Positions 1-8,876 of a stretch of DNA of 64,000 nt are shown piece by piece. The position numbers were made by a program, and so were the translations under genes. The stretch's first letter is position 1; each line of letters begins with the position of its first letter. Below the pieces are notes generated by a model, which saw only the letters and a list, made by a program, of their open reading frames with translations, was not told where the DNA came from and searched no databases. The DNA comes from Ancylobacter oerskovii (GTDB lineage Bacteria; Pseudomonadota; Alphaproteobacteria; Rhizobiales; Xanthobacteraceae), in contig NZ_JAHBGB010000002.1 of assembly GCF_018390555.1 (NCBI RefSeq), positions 62,001 through 126,000 of the forward strand, in the 5' to 3' direction.

Positions 1-1007
1 TCGACGATGCGGCCGTCGACGCGGGTGTACTTGCCGCGATAGATCGAGGCGATGCCCGCCTCGTCGTAATAATGCGAGTTGTGGGTGTTGTCGGAGAAGC
101 AGTCATGCTCCTCCTCCGGGTCGTGCAGGATGAGGCCCAGCTTCATGCGCTCGCCGGCAAGCTCGCCATAGGAGAGCGAGCCGAGGCCGGTGAGGATGGT
201 GCCGAGCGCCTGCTTGTCCTTCTGCTTCAGCACCACGGCGCGGGCCTTGCCCTTGACGCCCCAGGCCCTGGTCATCTCCTCGAGGTCGCTGACCAGGAGG
301 TCGGTGGCGGCCTTGAGATAGGCGGCGCGGCGGTCGCAATGGCCGTTCGTGCAGTTCTTGGTGTCGTAGTCGGTGGCGGGCCGGGCGCCGGCGCCGGGCC
401 CGGTGCCGTTCAGGTCCTGGCCCCACAGCAGGAACTCGATGGCGTGGTAGCCGATGGCGACGTTGGATTCGACGCCGCCGGCCTCCTGCAGGCTGTTGAG
501 CAGCTTGGCGTTGATCTTGGTGGCTTCGATGGTCTTCTTGCCGACGCGGATCTTGGTGTTGGCGATCACGTTGGCGGTGTAGAGCGGGTTCTCGTCCGAG
601 GTGGTGCCATAGCCCTTGTCGACATAGTCGATCAGCCCCTCGTCGAGCGGCCACGCATTCACCCGGCCCTCCCAGTCGTCCACCAGCGCATTGCCGAAGC
701 GGAAGCCCTCGGTCTGCTGGTAGGGCACGCGCGCGGCCTTCCAGGCGCTCCGGGCCCGGTCGAGATTGGCCTGGGTCGGTTCGGCGATGAAGGCATCCAC
801 CGCCACCTGCAGCGCCTTGGCGGTGATCAGGGCGTCGCCATACATCGCCTCGGCGATGTTGGCATAGGTGACGACCACGTCGCGCACCTTCGGCGCCGTC
901 TCCGCCTGCACCGGGCCGGCGGCGACCAACGCGCCGAAGGCGGCCGCCGCCATGAGCGTCGAGGCGATCTTCTTCGGCGCGGCGAATTTCATGAGACTGG
1001 CTGGCAT
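1..1007 (-). CDS. Imelysin-family (peptidase M75-like) iron-regulated protein, C-terminus cut by window edge
   Basis: 335 codons are visible and the frame is still open at base 1, so the 3' end lies outside the window. The start at 1007 follows a strong GGGAGGAAAG ribosome-binding site. The N-terminus is a signal peptide ending near an AxA site (AAGPVQA), so the product is exported. Family signatures are the GxHxxEF motif (GYHAIEFLLWG) and, further on, HDPEEEHDCFSDNTH. Imelysins are periplasmic or membrane-associated proteins tied to iron uptake; their exact biochemical role is unsettled, and most lack demonstrated peptidase activity. A possible Irr box lies about 90 bp upstream, which agrees with iron control. 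Family confidence is high; specific function is not claimed. Confidence 0.88.
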   Translation of the reverse strand, partial: MPASLMKFAAPKKIASTLMAAAAFGALVAAGPVQAETAPKVRDVVVTYANIAEAMYGDALITAKALQVAVDAFIAEPTQANLDRARSAWKAARVPYQQTEGFRFGNALVDDWEGRVNAWPLDEGLIDYVDKGYGTTSDENPLYTANVIANTKIRVGKKTIEATKINAKLLNSLQEAGGVESNVAIGYHAIEFLLWGQDLNGTGPGAGARPATDYDTKNCTNGHCDRRAAYLKAATDLLVSDLEEMTRAWGVKGKARAVVLKQKDKQALGTILTGLGSLSYGELAGERMKLGLILHDPEEEHDCFSDNTHNSHYYDEAGIASIYRGKYTRVDGRIV

Positions 1008-1096
1008 CGACTTTCCTCCCGCCGCCACGCGGCGGCCTCTCCATGGATGCGAGTCGTACGCCAGCCTGCCAAGCAATCGCAAGATATCAGATCTAC

Positions 1097-1113
1097 TTTA
1101 GAACCATTATACG
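1097..1113 (-). promoter_or_regulatory. Candidate Irr box (iron control element) upstream of the imelysin gene
   Basis: The 17 bp TTTAGAACCATTATACG match 14 of 17 positions of the alphaproteobacterial iron control element TTTRGAA-YNR-TTCYAAA. The left half is perfect and the right half degenerate. The site lies in an AT-rich stretch about 90 bp before the start of an iron-related gene. Assignment rests on motif similarity recalled from the Irr literature, not on a scored search. Confidence 0.4.
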
Positions 1114-1180
1114 AAATGGCTACCTTGCGTAAATGATAAAAATTCTTGGAAAAATCTTGAATACTACGTATTCGACGAGA

Positions 1181-1465
1181 TCATCGTGCGTCCACGAAAG
1201 CGGCCAGCGCCTCCGCGAGATCGTCCTCCACCACCTCGGAAAGCGGCCGCAATATCTTCGCCGCCTCGGTCCGCCGCCCGGGACGCATGATGAGGATCAC
1301 GGTCTCGGCGCCACCGCAGGCGGGGTCGCCGCAGGCGATCTCGCTGATGGAGATGGTGGTGTCCTCGTCGGCGGCCAGCATCTGCCGCGCCTTTGCCGCC
1401 AGCTCCCGTGCCGCGTCCGGCGCCGCCTCGGCGGAGCGCCCGCTCCGGAAAAACAGCCGCGCCAT
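1181..1465 (-). CDS. Small conserved hypothetical protein with a CxxxxCGG motif
   Basis: 94 residues from the start at 1465, which has a GGAGGGA ribosome-binding site; longer forms starting upstream lack one. The N-terminal part is Ala-rich and probably helical. The centre has a conserved-looking block, SEIACGDPACGGAETVI, followed by a charged C-terminus (PLSEVVEDDL). Two cysteines five residues apart could bind a metal or serve redox chemistry, but this is only suggestive. I recall similar small proteins in alphaproteobacteria without an assigned function. It is transcribed in the same direction as the imelysin gene and has its own candidate Irr box upstream, so a link to iron is possible. 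Confidence 0.6.
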   Translation of the reverse strand: MARLFFRSGRSAEAAPDAARELAAKARQMLAADEDTTISISEIACGDPACGGAETVILIMRPGRRTEAAKILRPLSEVVEDDLAEALAAFVDAR

Positions 1466-1597
1466 GCATCCCTCCGCTTCGTCATGCGGCCGACCCGACG
1501 GCCGACGCACCAACCCTACAGCTAGGCCCACCGGAACCGCCCCGCAAGCGGCAGCACGATTACTGGAACCTCTCGAAGTAATAATTAAGGCATCTAG

Positions 1598-1614
1598 TTT
1601 AGAACTATAATAAT
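1598..1614 (-). promoter_or_regulatory. Second candidate Irr box, upstream of the small CxxxxCGG protein
   Basis: TTTAGAACTATAATAAT matches 14 of 17 positions of the iron control element, again with a perfect left half TTTAGAA followed by the expected Y-N-R spacer. It lies about 130 bp before the start at 1465. The 311-bp gene-free stretch 1466-1776 otherwise contains only AT-rich promoter-like sequence (about 1575-1660) and the stem-loop at 1752-1794. Confidence 0.35.
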
Positions 1615-1751
1615 CGTTGAAGATAATCGTTGTATGAAACGGAATCGTCGAGTAATCAAATCAGCAACTCCTCGACGGCATCGTGACCGCCCGGACGAGG
1701 ATCAGGATCGAACCGTTCGCGAGGCCGTTTTCCCGGCTGGTCTCGTGAGCC

Positions 1752-1794
1752 GCGCGGGACGGTGGCACGCGCTCCCTCAGCTGCCGTCCCGCGC
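1752..1794 (-). terminator. Stem-loop at the end of the flavoprotein gene
   Basis: GCGCGGGACGG (1752-1762) is the exact reverse complement of CCGTCCCGCGC (1784-1794), giving an 11-bp stem with a 21-base loop that overlaps the stop codon at 1777-1779. There is no T-run on the minus-strand side, so it may stabilise the mRNA end rather than terminate by itself. Confidence 0.45.
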
Positions 1795-3090
1795 CATTCC
1801 TTCCGCACCCTGCCCGTCCGATGCCGCCCATCCGCCCTGCCACGCCTCCGGCGCCGGCAGGCCGAGCCGATGCGCGATGCCGTTCGCCGCCCGCCAGCCG
1901 GTGGCGAAGGCACCCTGCAGCAGATAGCCGCCGGTCGGCGCTTCCCAGTCCAGCATCTCGCCGGCCGCGAACACCCCCGGCCTCCCCTGCAGCATCAGGT
2001 CGGCCGTCAGGCCTTCCCGCGCGAGGCCGCCGGCCGAGGAGATCGCCCGCTCGATGCCGGCAATGGCCGCGACGCGAAGCGGCACCGCCTTGGCCAGCGC
2101 GGCAAGGCCGGCGGGATCGGCCGGCAGCTGGGGGGCGACCTCACGCATCAGTCCCGCCGCCACCGCCGGCAGCCCCGCCTTGCGCAGCCGGTTGGACAGC
2201 GTCTCGCCCTTGCGCCCCTGCGCGAGGCGCTTCGCCAGCGCCTCGGCGGCGAGATCGGGCCGCAGGTCGAGGGTCAGCACCGCCTCCCCGGCCGCCAAGG
2301 GCTCGCGCAACCGGTCGGTGAGGGCATAGATGCCGCCGCCTTCCAGTCCCTGCGCGGTGATCACCGCCTCGCCGCGCAGCGCCCGCCCGCCGGCGGCGAG
2401 GCCGATGCGCTTCAGCGGCTCGCCGGCGAAGCGCTGGCGGAACGTCTCGCTCCAGTCGACGATCACACCGGCATTGGCGGGGCCCAGCGCTCGCACCTCG
2501 ACCCCCGCCGCGGCGACCGGCGCCGTCCAGCCGCCATCGGTGCCGAGCCGCGGCCAGCTGGCGCCGCCCATGGCCAGCAGCGTGGCATCGGCGGCCTGCA
2601 CGATCTCGCCTTCCGGCGTCGCGAAGCGCAGGCGCCCGCTATCGTCCCAACCGTGCCAGTGGTGGCGCGGCGCGAAGGTCACGCCCAGCCCGTCGAGCCG
2701 CCGCAACCAGGCCCGCAGCAGCGGCGAGGCCTTGAAGCTCTTCGGGAACACCCGGCCGCTGGACCCGATGAAGGTCGGTTCGCCGAGGTCCTCCACCCAG
2801 TTGCGCAGCCGCGCCGGCGGAAAGGCGTCGATCATCGGCGCCAGCCACTCCGCCGCCGCGCCGTAGCGGGCGAGGAAACGCTCGCGCGGCTCGGAATGGG
2901 TGATGTTCAGCCCGCCGCGCCCGGCCATCAGGAACTTGCGCGCCGGCGCCGCCAGCCGGTCATGCACCGTCACCCGCGCGCCGGCCGCCGCCAGGGCCTC
3001 GGCCGCCATGAGCCCGGCCGGACCGGCACCGATGATCGCCACGGCGGGCGCGCCGGAAAAAGACGAGTCGTTCCCGATTGTTGTCGTCAT
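1777..3090 (-). CDS. BaiN/HI0933-type FAD-dependent flavoprotein (TIGR03862-like)
   Basis: 437 residues from the start at 3090 (MTTTIGNDSS); an in-frame ATG 48 bp earlier has no ribosome-binding site. The dinucleotide-binding motif GAGPAGLMAAEAL begins near residue 20. Typical family blocks follow: GRGGLNITHSE, SSGRVFPKSFKASP, LLAMGGASWPRLGTDG, and a C-terminal FAD-contacting block GEMLDWEAPTGGYLLQGA. Length and motifs fit the HI0933-like or BaiN-like reductases, soluble flavoproteins annotated as NAD(P)/FAD-dependent oxidoreductases. The substrate is unknown in most bacteria. It lies between the iron-region genes and recJ without overlap, so probably a separate transcription unit. Confidence 0.85.
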   Translation of the reverse strand: MTTTIGNDSSFSGAPAVAIIGAGPAGLMAAEALAAAGARVTVHDRLAAPARKFLMAGRGGLNITHSEPRERFLARYGAAAEWLAPMIDAFPPARLRNWVEDLGEPTFIGSSGRVFPKSFKASPLLRAWLRRLDGLGVTFAPRHHWHGWDDSGRLRFATPEGEIVQAADATLLAMGGASWPRLGTDGGWTAPVAAAGVEVRALGPANAGVIVDWSETFRQRFAGEPLKRIGLAAGGRALRGEAVITAQGLEGGGIYALTDRLREPLAAGEAVLTLDLRPDLAAEALAKRLAQGRKGETLSNRLRKAGLPAVAAGLMREVAPQLPADPAGLAALAKAVPLRVAAIAGIERAISSAGGLAREGLTADLMLQGRPGVFAAGEMLDWEAPTGGYLLQGAFATGWRAANGIAHRLGLPAPEAWQGGWAASDGQGAEGMARDGS

Positions 3091-3265
3091 CGGCTCAGGA
3101 CCTGATTCAAACCGGGCATGCAGCCCTCCCGAAAGCATTCAGTGAGTCGGCTCAAGAACTTGGCCGCGGGTTCGCATGCGGATTCGACGTTCCGCCCCGG
3201 CGCCCGCCCGGAACGGCGAAAGGCGGGCGAACCGATTCCGGCTTTCACGATACGGCATTGCCGGT

Positions 3266-5086
3266 TCACATCTTTTCCGGGTCGGCGACATCGCAGATCC
3301 GCAGGTTCGGCTGCGCCCTCCCCTGCCAGCTGTCGAGCTCCAGCATGCCCGCGACGTGCCGGGTCTGGCCCCGGCCTGCCAGCAGCGCCTCGCCGAGCGG
3401 CGTCGCCGCCGCGCGGAAGGCGACGCCCGATAGCACCGAGCCGTCGGCGGCGCGCAGCCGCACCCGCACCTGGTCGGCGCTGCCGGCCTCGGCATAGACG
3501 ATCCGGTGGGCGGGAAAGGCGAAGACCGGCTGCGGATTGCCCGCTCCATAGGGACCGGCGCGCTCGACGAGCTCGATCAGTTCGGGTGTCGCCGCGCCGG
3601 CGGAAAGCGCGCCGTCGACGATGGTCTCCTCGACATGCCGGGCCCGTTCGACGGAGGGGGCGAGCTCCTCCTCGAGATAGGCGCGCAGCGCGCCCAATTG
3701 CTCGCGCTCCACCGTCAGCCCGGCCGCCATGGCATGGCCGCCGCCCTTCACCAGCAGGCCGCGCTCCACCGCCCCGCGCACCGCGCGCCCGACATCGACG
3801 CCGGGAATGGAACGCGCCGAGCCGGCGCCATGCGTGCCGGTGAAGGCCACCGCAAAGGCGGGCCGTCCGAACTTTTCCTTCAGCCGCGCCGCCACCAGCC
3901 CGACCACGCCGGGATGCCAGCCCTGCCCGCTCGCCAGGATCACCGGGCTCGCGCCCTCATGCCCCAGCGCGGCATCCGCCTCGGCTTCCGCCTGCGCGAC
4001 GATCGCCTTCTCCACCGCCTGGCGCTCGCTGTTCAGCCGGTCGAGCTCGGCGGCCAGCGCGCGCGCCTCGATCGGATCCTGGGTGAGCAGCAGCCGGGTG
4101 CCCAGCGCGGCGTCGCCGATGCGCCCGCCGGCATTGATGCGCGGGCCGAGCAGGAAGCCGAGATGCCACGCCTTGGGCGGGCCGGACAGCCGCGCGGCGT
4201 CCATCAGCGCGGTGAGCCCCGGCCGCTCGCGCCGGCGCAGCGCGATCAGCCCCTTGGTGACGAAGGCGCGGTTGAGGCCGGTCAGCGGCACGACGTCGGC
4301 CACCGTGCCCAGCGCGACCAGATCGAGCTGGCCGAGCAGGTCCGGCGCCGGCCGCTCGGCCGTCCACCAGCCGCGCCGGCGCAGTTCGCGCAGCAGCCCG
4401 ACGGCGGTGACGAAGACGAGGCCCACCGCGCAGAGATGGCCGAGGCCGGAGAGGTCGTCGATGCGGTTCGGGTTCACCAGCGCCGCCACCTCCGGCAGCG
4501 CTTCCCCGGCCTGGTGGTGGTCGATCACCACCACGTCGAGACCGATCGCGGCGGCACGGGCGAAGGGCTCGAAGCTCATCGTGCCGCAATCGACCGTGAC
4601 CAGCAGGCTCGCCCCGTCGGCCCGCAGTGCCTCGATGGCGGGAATGTTCGGCCCGTAGCCCTCGAAGATGCGGTCGGGGATGTGGAACGCCGGGTCGAGC
4701 CCGCCGGCGCTGAGCACGTCGACCAGCAGCGCGGTGGCGGTGGCGCCGTCGACATCATAGTCGCCGAACACCGCCACCTTCTCGCCGCGCGTCACCGCAT
4801 CGGCGAGCCGCGCCACCGCCGGCGCCATGTCGGTCAGCGTGTCCGGGTCGGGCAGCAGATGCTTGACGGTCGGATCGAGATAGGCCGGCACCTCGTCGAG
4901 GCCGACGCCGCGGCCGGCCAGCACGCGGGCGAGCAGTTCCGGCACGCCGTGGCGCTGGGCGATGGCGAGCGCCGCCGGCGCGCCGCGCGCATCCAGCCGA
5001 TCGCGCCAGAGGCGGCCGGTCGCCGAGCGGGTGACGCCGAGAAAGGCGCGGATGGGCGGCGGGGCGATGGGCAGATCGAGACTCAT
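3266..5086 (-). CDS. recJ: Single-stranded-DNA-specific 5'-3' exonuclease RecJ
   Basis: 606 residues, normal length for RecJ. The DHH phosphoesterase motifs are all present: FGDYDVDGATA near residue 107, VDCGTMS, VVVIDHHQAGE (the DHH core), and LGPRINAGGRIGDA. The DHHA1 domain carries GGGHAMAAG, and a C-terminal OB-fold region follows. RecJ degrades single-stranded DNA 5' to 3' in RecF-pathway recombination, base-excision and mismatch repair in the cytoplasm. The start at 5086 gives the normal N-terminus (FLGVTRSATGRLWRDR). The upstream gene diverges, so recJ begins its own transcript. Confidence 0.96.
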   Translation of the reverse strand: MSLDLPIAPPPIRAFLGVTRSATGRLWRDRLDARGAPAALAIAQRHGVPELLARVLAGRGVGLDEVPAYLDPTVKHLLPDPDTLTDMAPAVARLADAVTRGEKVAVFGDYDVDGATATALLVDVLSAGGLDPAFHIPDRIFEGYGPNIPAIEALRADGASLLVTVDCGTMSFEPFARAAAIGLDVVVIDHHQAGEALPEVAALVNPNRIDDLSGLGHLCAVGLVFVTAVGLLRELRRRGWWTAERPAPDLLGQLDLVALGTVADVVPLTGLNRAFVTKGLIALRRRERPGLTALMDAARLSGPPKAWHLGFLLGPRINAGGRIGDAALGTRLLLTQDPIEARALAAELDRLNSERQAVEKAIVAQAEAEADAALGHEGASPVILASGQGWHPGVVGLVAARLKEKFGRPAFAVAFTGTHGAGSARSIPGVDVGRAVRGAVERGLLVKGGGHAMAAGLTVEREQLGALRAYLEEELAPSVERARHVEETIVDGALSAGAATPELIELVERAGPYGAGNPQPVFAFPAHRIVYAEAGSADQVRVRLRAADGSVLSGVAFRAAATPLGEALLAGRGQTRHVAGMLELDSWQGRAQPNLRICDVADPEKM

Positions 5087-5249
5087 GGCCGCATAGAGCC
5101 CGAACCGCGCCTCCGCGTCGAGTGTCGCGGCGGGCGGGGAGCGAACGACGCGGCGAAGGATGCGTCGAGAACGGCCCGGTTCCCTTCTGACATCCGCGGA
5201 TTGCGGCTATGATCGGCGCATCGTGACACCCGAACGGCGGGAGGCGCAG

Positions 5250-6203
5250 ATGAGCGCCAAATATCGGGCATGCCTGCCGATGCAGACCGACAAGGTCTTC
5301 ATCATGGATGGCGGGTTGGAGACCACGCTGATCTTCGAGCAGAATGTCGATCTGCCACTGTTCGCCTCCTTCACCCTGCTCGACAGCGAGGAAGGCCGCG
5401 CCACCCTCAACGGCTATTATGCGCGCTATGCGGCGCTCGCCCGCGATCATGGCGTCGGCTTCGTGCTGGAGACGCCGACCTGGCGCGCCAATGCCGACTG
5501 GGGCGCGCAGCTCGGCTTCGACGCCACCCGGCTCGATGCCCTCAACCGCCGGGCCATCGAGTTGGTGGCCGACATCCGCGACCGCTTCGAGACCGACGCC
5601 TCGCCCATGGTGCTCAACGGCGTCCTCGGGCCGCGCGGCGACGGCTACGAGGTCGGCCAGATGATGTCGATCGCCGACGCCGTCGACTATCACACCCCGC
5701 AGGTCCGCAGCTTCGCGGCGAGCGCGGCGGATCTGGTCGGCGCCTTTACCCTCACCTATGCCGAGGAGGCGGCCGGCATCGCCCTCGCCGCCAGGGCCGC
5801 CGGCATTCCCTCGGTGATCTCCTTCACGGTGGAGACCGACGGGCGGCTGCCGAGCGGCCAGAGCCTGCGCGAGGCGATCGAGCAGGTCGACGCCGAGACA
5901 GATGCCGCACCGGCCTTCTTCATGGTGAACTGCGCGCATCCCCTGCATGTCGAGTCGGCGCTGGCCGGCGGCGGCGACTGGCTCGCCCGCATACGCGGCT
6001 TCGAGGGCAACGCCTCCACGCTCAGCCATGCCGAGCTCAACGCCTCGCCGACGCTCGATCCCGGCGATCCCGTCGATTTCGGCCGGCGCTACCGCAGCCT
6101 GCGCGAGCGGATGAAGCAGCTCACCGTGCTCGGCGGCTGCTGCGGCACCAGCTACGCCCATATCGAGCAGATCTGCCTCGCCTGCCTGCCGGAACCGGGG
6201 TGA
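5250..6203 (+). CDS. Homocysteine S-methyltransferase family protein
   Basis: 317 residues from the ATG at 5250, preceded by GGGAGGCGCAG. The family's zinc site is visible: the first cysteine in FMVNCAHP and the C-terminal pair in GGCCGTSYAHI, with the N-terminal substrate block MDGGLETTLIF. The protein has only the TIM-barrel domain of the pfam02574 family, without cobalamin or folate modules, so it resembles MmuM or BHMT-type enzymes that transfer a methyl group from S-methylmethionine or betaine to homocysteine. Neighbours give no pathway clue, so the methyl donor is unknown. Confidence 0.85.
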   Translation: MSAKYRACLPMQTDKVFIMDGGLETTLIFEQNVDLPLFASFTLLDSEEGRATLNGYYARYAALARDHGVGFVLETPTWRANADWGAQLGFDATRLDALNRRAIELVADIRDRFETDASPMVLNGVLGPRGDGYEVGQMMSIADAVDYHTPQVRSFAASAADLVGAFTLTYAEEAAGIALAARAAGIPSVISFTVETDGRLPSGQSLREAIEQVDAETDAAPAFFMVNCAHPLHVESALAGGGDWLARIRGFEGNASTLSHAELNASPTLDPGDPVDFGRRYRSLRERMKQLTVLGGCCGTSYAHIEQICLACLPEPG

Positions 6204-6320
6204 GACCTCCCGGCGGGGAGTGTCACCGCACCGTCACCGCGGCGTAACGTCACCGACATGCTCGGGGGTCACAGGAAGGCTATCGCGGCGCCTCGCCGCT
6301 TGTCTTCAGGAGACCCATCC

Positions 6321-7703
6321 ATGAACCGCACCGAGATCCGTGCGAGCCTGCTCGCCGGCGCCGCGCTGGCGCTGGTCGCGCTGGCGCCGGCGGCCCGCGC
6401 CGAGCAAGCCTCTGCCGACCAGGCCTATCCCGCCACGCTCGCCGGCCATGCCGTGCTGCCGGCCGAAAGCTTCATCGAGATGCCCGCCGACGCCCCGGCG
6501 GATCTGAAGACCTCCGGCAAGTACACCACCGGCAAGCGCGTCGAGGCGATCGGCACCGTGGAAGGCAAGTCGGGCGGCCGTCCCACCGGCGTGTCGGCGC
6601 CGTTCAAGGGCCAGCCGCTGCAGGGCCATTCCGGCATCAAGGTGATGGCAGACGGCTCGTTCTGGATCATCACCGACAACGGCATGGGCGCGAAGGCCAA
6701 CAGCCCGGATTCGGCGCTGTACCTCAACCGCTACAAGATCGACTGGCAGACCGGAAAGTTCGAGCGGCTGGAAACCGTCTTTCTCACCGATCCCGACAAG
6801 AAGGTGCCGTTCCGCATCGTCCACGAGGGCACCGAGAAGCGCTATCTCACCGGTTCCGACTTCGATCCCGAGAGCTTCCAGATCATCGGCGACGACTTCT
6901 GGATCGGCGAGGAATTCGGCCCGTACCTGATCCGCGCCGACAAGAGCGGCAAGGTGCTCGGCGTGTTCGAGACGGTGGCCGGCGAGACGCCGGTGCGCTC
7001 GCCGGATCACTACATGGTCACCTCCGCCGGCGCGCCGAACGCCACCGCCGAGTTCAACGCCCGCCGTTCCAAGGGCTATGAGGGCATGGCCTCGTCCAAG
7101 GACGGCAAGTTCCTCTACGCGCTGCTCGAAGGCCCGCTGTGGGACGCCGCCAAGAAGGACTGGCAGAAGACCGCCGAGGGCAAGGAATTCCTGCCGATCC
7201 TCGAATTCGACGTCGCCGGCCAGAAGTGGACCGGCCGCATGTGGCAGTACCCGCTGGAGCAGAACGGTAACGCCATCGGCGACTTCAACATGATCGACGC
7301 CACCACCGGCCTGATCATCGAGCGCGACAATGGCGAAGGCACCGCCGACAAGGCCTGCGTCGCCGGCGCCAAGGGCCCGGACTGCTTCCACGACCTCGCC
7401 AAGTTCAAGCGCATCTACAAGATCGAACTGACCGACGCCAATGCCGGCGGTCTGGTGCGCAAGATCGGCCATATCGACCTGATGGCCATCGCCGACCCGG
7501 ACAAGAAGTCCCGCAAGCCGCTTACCGACGGCAAGCTCGCCTTCCCGTTCTTCACCATCGAGGACGTGGATGTCGTCGACGCCACCCACATCGTGGTCGG
7601 CAACGACAACAACCTGCCCTTCTCCTCCTCGCGCGACCCGAAGAAGGCCGACGACAACGAGCTGATCCTGCTCGAGGTCGGCGACTTCCTGAAGGCCAAG
7701 TGA
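6321..7703 (+). CDS. Exported esterase-like/phytase-like beta-propeller protein
   Basis: 460 residues. The start at 6321 follows AGGAGA and gives a clear Sec signal peptide (hydrophobic stretch LLAGAALALVALAPAARA, cleavage after ARA). The mature part fits the esterase-like activity of phytase family: SGIKVMADGSFWIITDNGMG, DFDPESFQIIGDDFWIGEEFGPYL, GYEGMASSKDGKFLYALLEG, and the C-terminal VVGNDNNLPFSSSRDP. These repeat-rich acidic motifs are those of periplasmic calcium-binding beta-propellers annotated as phytase-like phosphoesterases. The substrate is unproven. It is monocistronic: a hairpin terminator follows at 7753 and the next gene is convergent. Confidence 0.85.
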   Translation: MNRTEIRASLLAGAALALVALAPAARAEQASADQAYPATLAGHAVLPAESFIEMPADAPADLKTSGKYTTGKRVEAIGTVEGKSGGRPTGVSAPFKGQPLQGHSGIKVMADGSFWIITDNGMGAKANSPDSALYLNRYKIDWQTGKFERLETVFLTDPDKKVPFRIVHEGTEKRYLTGSDFDPESFQIIGDDFWIGEEFGPYLIRADKSGKVLGVFETVAGETPVRSPDHYMVTSAGAPNATAEFNARRSKGYEGMASSKDGKFLYALLEGPLWDAAKKDWQKTAEGKEFLPILEFDVAGQKWTGRMWQYPLEQNGNAIGDFNMIDATTGLIIERDNGEGTADKACVAGAKGPDCFHDLAKFKRIYKIELTDANAGGLVRKIGHIDLMAIADPDKKSRKPLTDGKLAFPFFTIEDVDVVDATHIVVGNDNNLPFSSSRDPKKADDNELILLEVGDFLKAK

Positions 7704-7752
7704 GCTGAGGCTGGCGAGCTGAATCTCGAATAAGCCGCGAGGCGTGACGGGT

Positions 7753-7773
7753 CCGGCCGGGTCTCCCGGCCGG
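7753..7773. terminator. Bidirectional hairpin between convergent genes
   Basis: CCGGCCGGG and CCCGGCCGG form a perfect 9-bp stem with a TCT loop in the 77-bp space between the stop codons of the phytase-like gene and the EamA gene. Confidence 0.7.
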
Positions 7774-7780
7774 ATATCTC

Positions 7781-8647
7781 CTATTCGGCGGCGTCCGGCA
7801 GTGTCGGCGCCGGCTTGCGCAGGATGAGCGCGACGCCCACCACCATGATCAGCGCGCCGATCATCTTCACCGGCGAGGGATCGTCGCCGATCAGCACGAT
7901 GCCAAACAGCACGGTGAGCAGCGGGTTGAGCATCGAATAGGGCACCACGGCATTGATCGAGTGGCGCTGCAGCAGCCAGTACCAGATGCCGTAGCCGATG
8001 ATCGAGGAGCCTACCGCGCTATAGGCCACCGAGAACCAGCCGTGCCACCCGGCGGTGGCGACCATGCCCCAATGATCGGCCTCGAAGATCCAGGAGGCCA
8101 GCAGCAACTGGGGGATGGAGAACAGCGACGACCAGCCCATCATCGCCATCGGCCGCACGCCCTCCACCTGCTTGACGATCAGGTTGGTGACGGCCCAGCC
8201 GGTGGCGCTGAGCAGCAGCAGCCCCAGCGCCTGCGGCGGCGGCAGCGTCGGGCCGGCGGCCAGCACCACGATGCCGGCCACGGAAATGGCGAGACCGGCG
8301 GAACGCGCCCAGCCCAGCGGCTCGCGCAGCAGCAGGCAGGCGAGCACCGTGGCGATCGGCGCGCCCAATTGCAGGATGACGGCGCTGGTGCCGGCCTCGG
8401 CATGTTCGAGCGCGGTGAACAGCAGGCCGAAATGCAGCGTGCCGAAGGTGAAGGACACCAGCAGCACACCGGGCAGCTGCCGGCGGGAGATGCGGGTGAA
8501 GGGCACCAGCAGCGCCGCGACCATCACGAAGCGCAGGGCCGTCATCAGCATGGGCGGGATTTCCGCCACCCCGAGCTTGATGACGATCATGTTGAGCGCC
8601 CAGACGCAGACGACGGCAAGGGCGAGCAGCTTGTCCCGGAACGGCAT
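7781..8647 (-). CDS. EamA/DMT-family transporter
   Basis: 288 residues from the ATG at 8647. Ten hydrophobic segments are apparent, in two EamA repeats of about 130 residues each. The first begins MPFRDKLLALAVVCVWALNM and contains ALRFVMVAALLVPF; the second contains QALGLLLLSATGWAVTNLI and VPYSMLNPLLTVLFGIV. It is an inner-membrane exporter of the drug/metabolite superfamily, which commonly moves amino acids or small metabolites; the substrate cannot be read from sequence. Longer starts upstream run into low-complexity, non-membrane sequence and were rejected. The upstream region 8648-8876 separates it from a divergent hydrolase gene. Confidence 0.88.
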   Translation of the reverse strand: MPFRDKLLALAVVCVWALNMIVIKLGVAEIPPMLMTALRFVMVAALLVPFTRISRRQLPGVLLVSFTFGTLHFGLLFTALEHAEAGTSAVILQLGAPIATVLACLLLREPLGWARSAGLAISVAGIVVLAAGPTLPPPQALGLLLLSATGWAVTNLIVKQVEGVRPMAMMGWSSLFSIPQLLLASWIFEADHWGMVATAGWHGWFSVAYSAVGSSIIGYGIWYWLLQRHSINAVVPYSMLNPLLTVLFGIVLIGDDPSPVKMIGALIMVVGVALILRKPAPTLPDAAE

Positions 8648-8876
8648 TGCGGACCAATGGCGAGAGCGCGGACGCGATCCGGCGGCGGAACGCAAACCGC
8701 CGGACGATTCGAGTAGGCACCGCGCCGGCAGGGTGGGAGATACTCCCCGCCCGCGACGCTGCAAAGACCCGGCGGACCATGCCAGCCCTGCGACGTCCGC
8801 ATGGCGATGGCGGCTCTGCCGCCCGGTTCGCCGAGGCGCGGCCCCCTGCCGCCTTGCCTCCGCCGGGCGCCGCATT

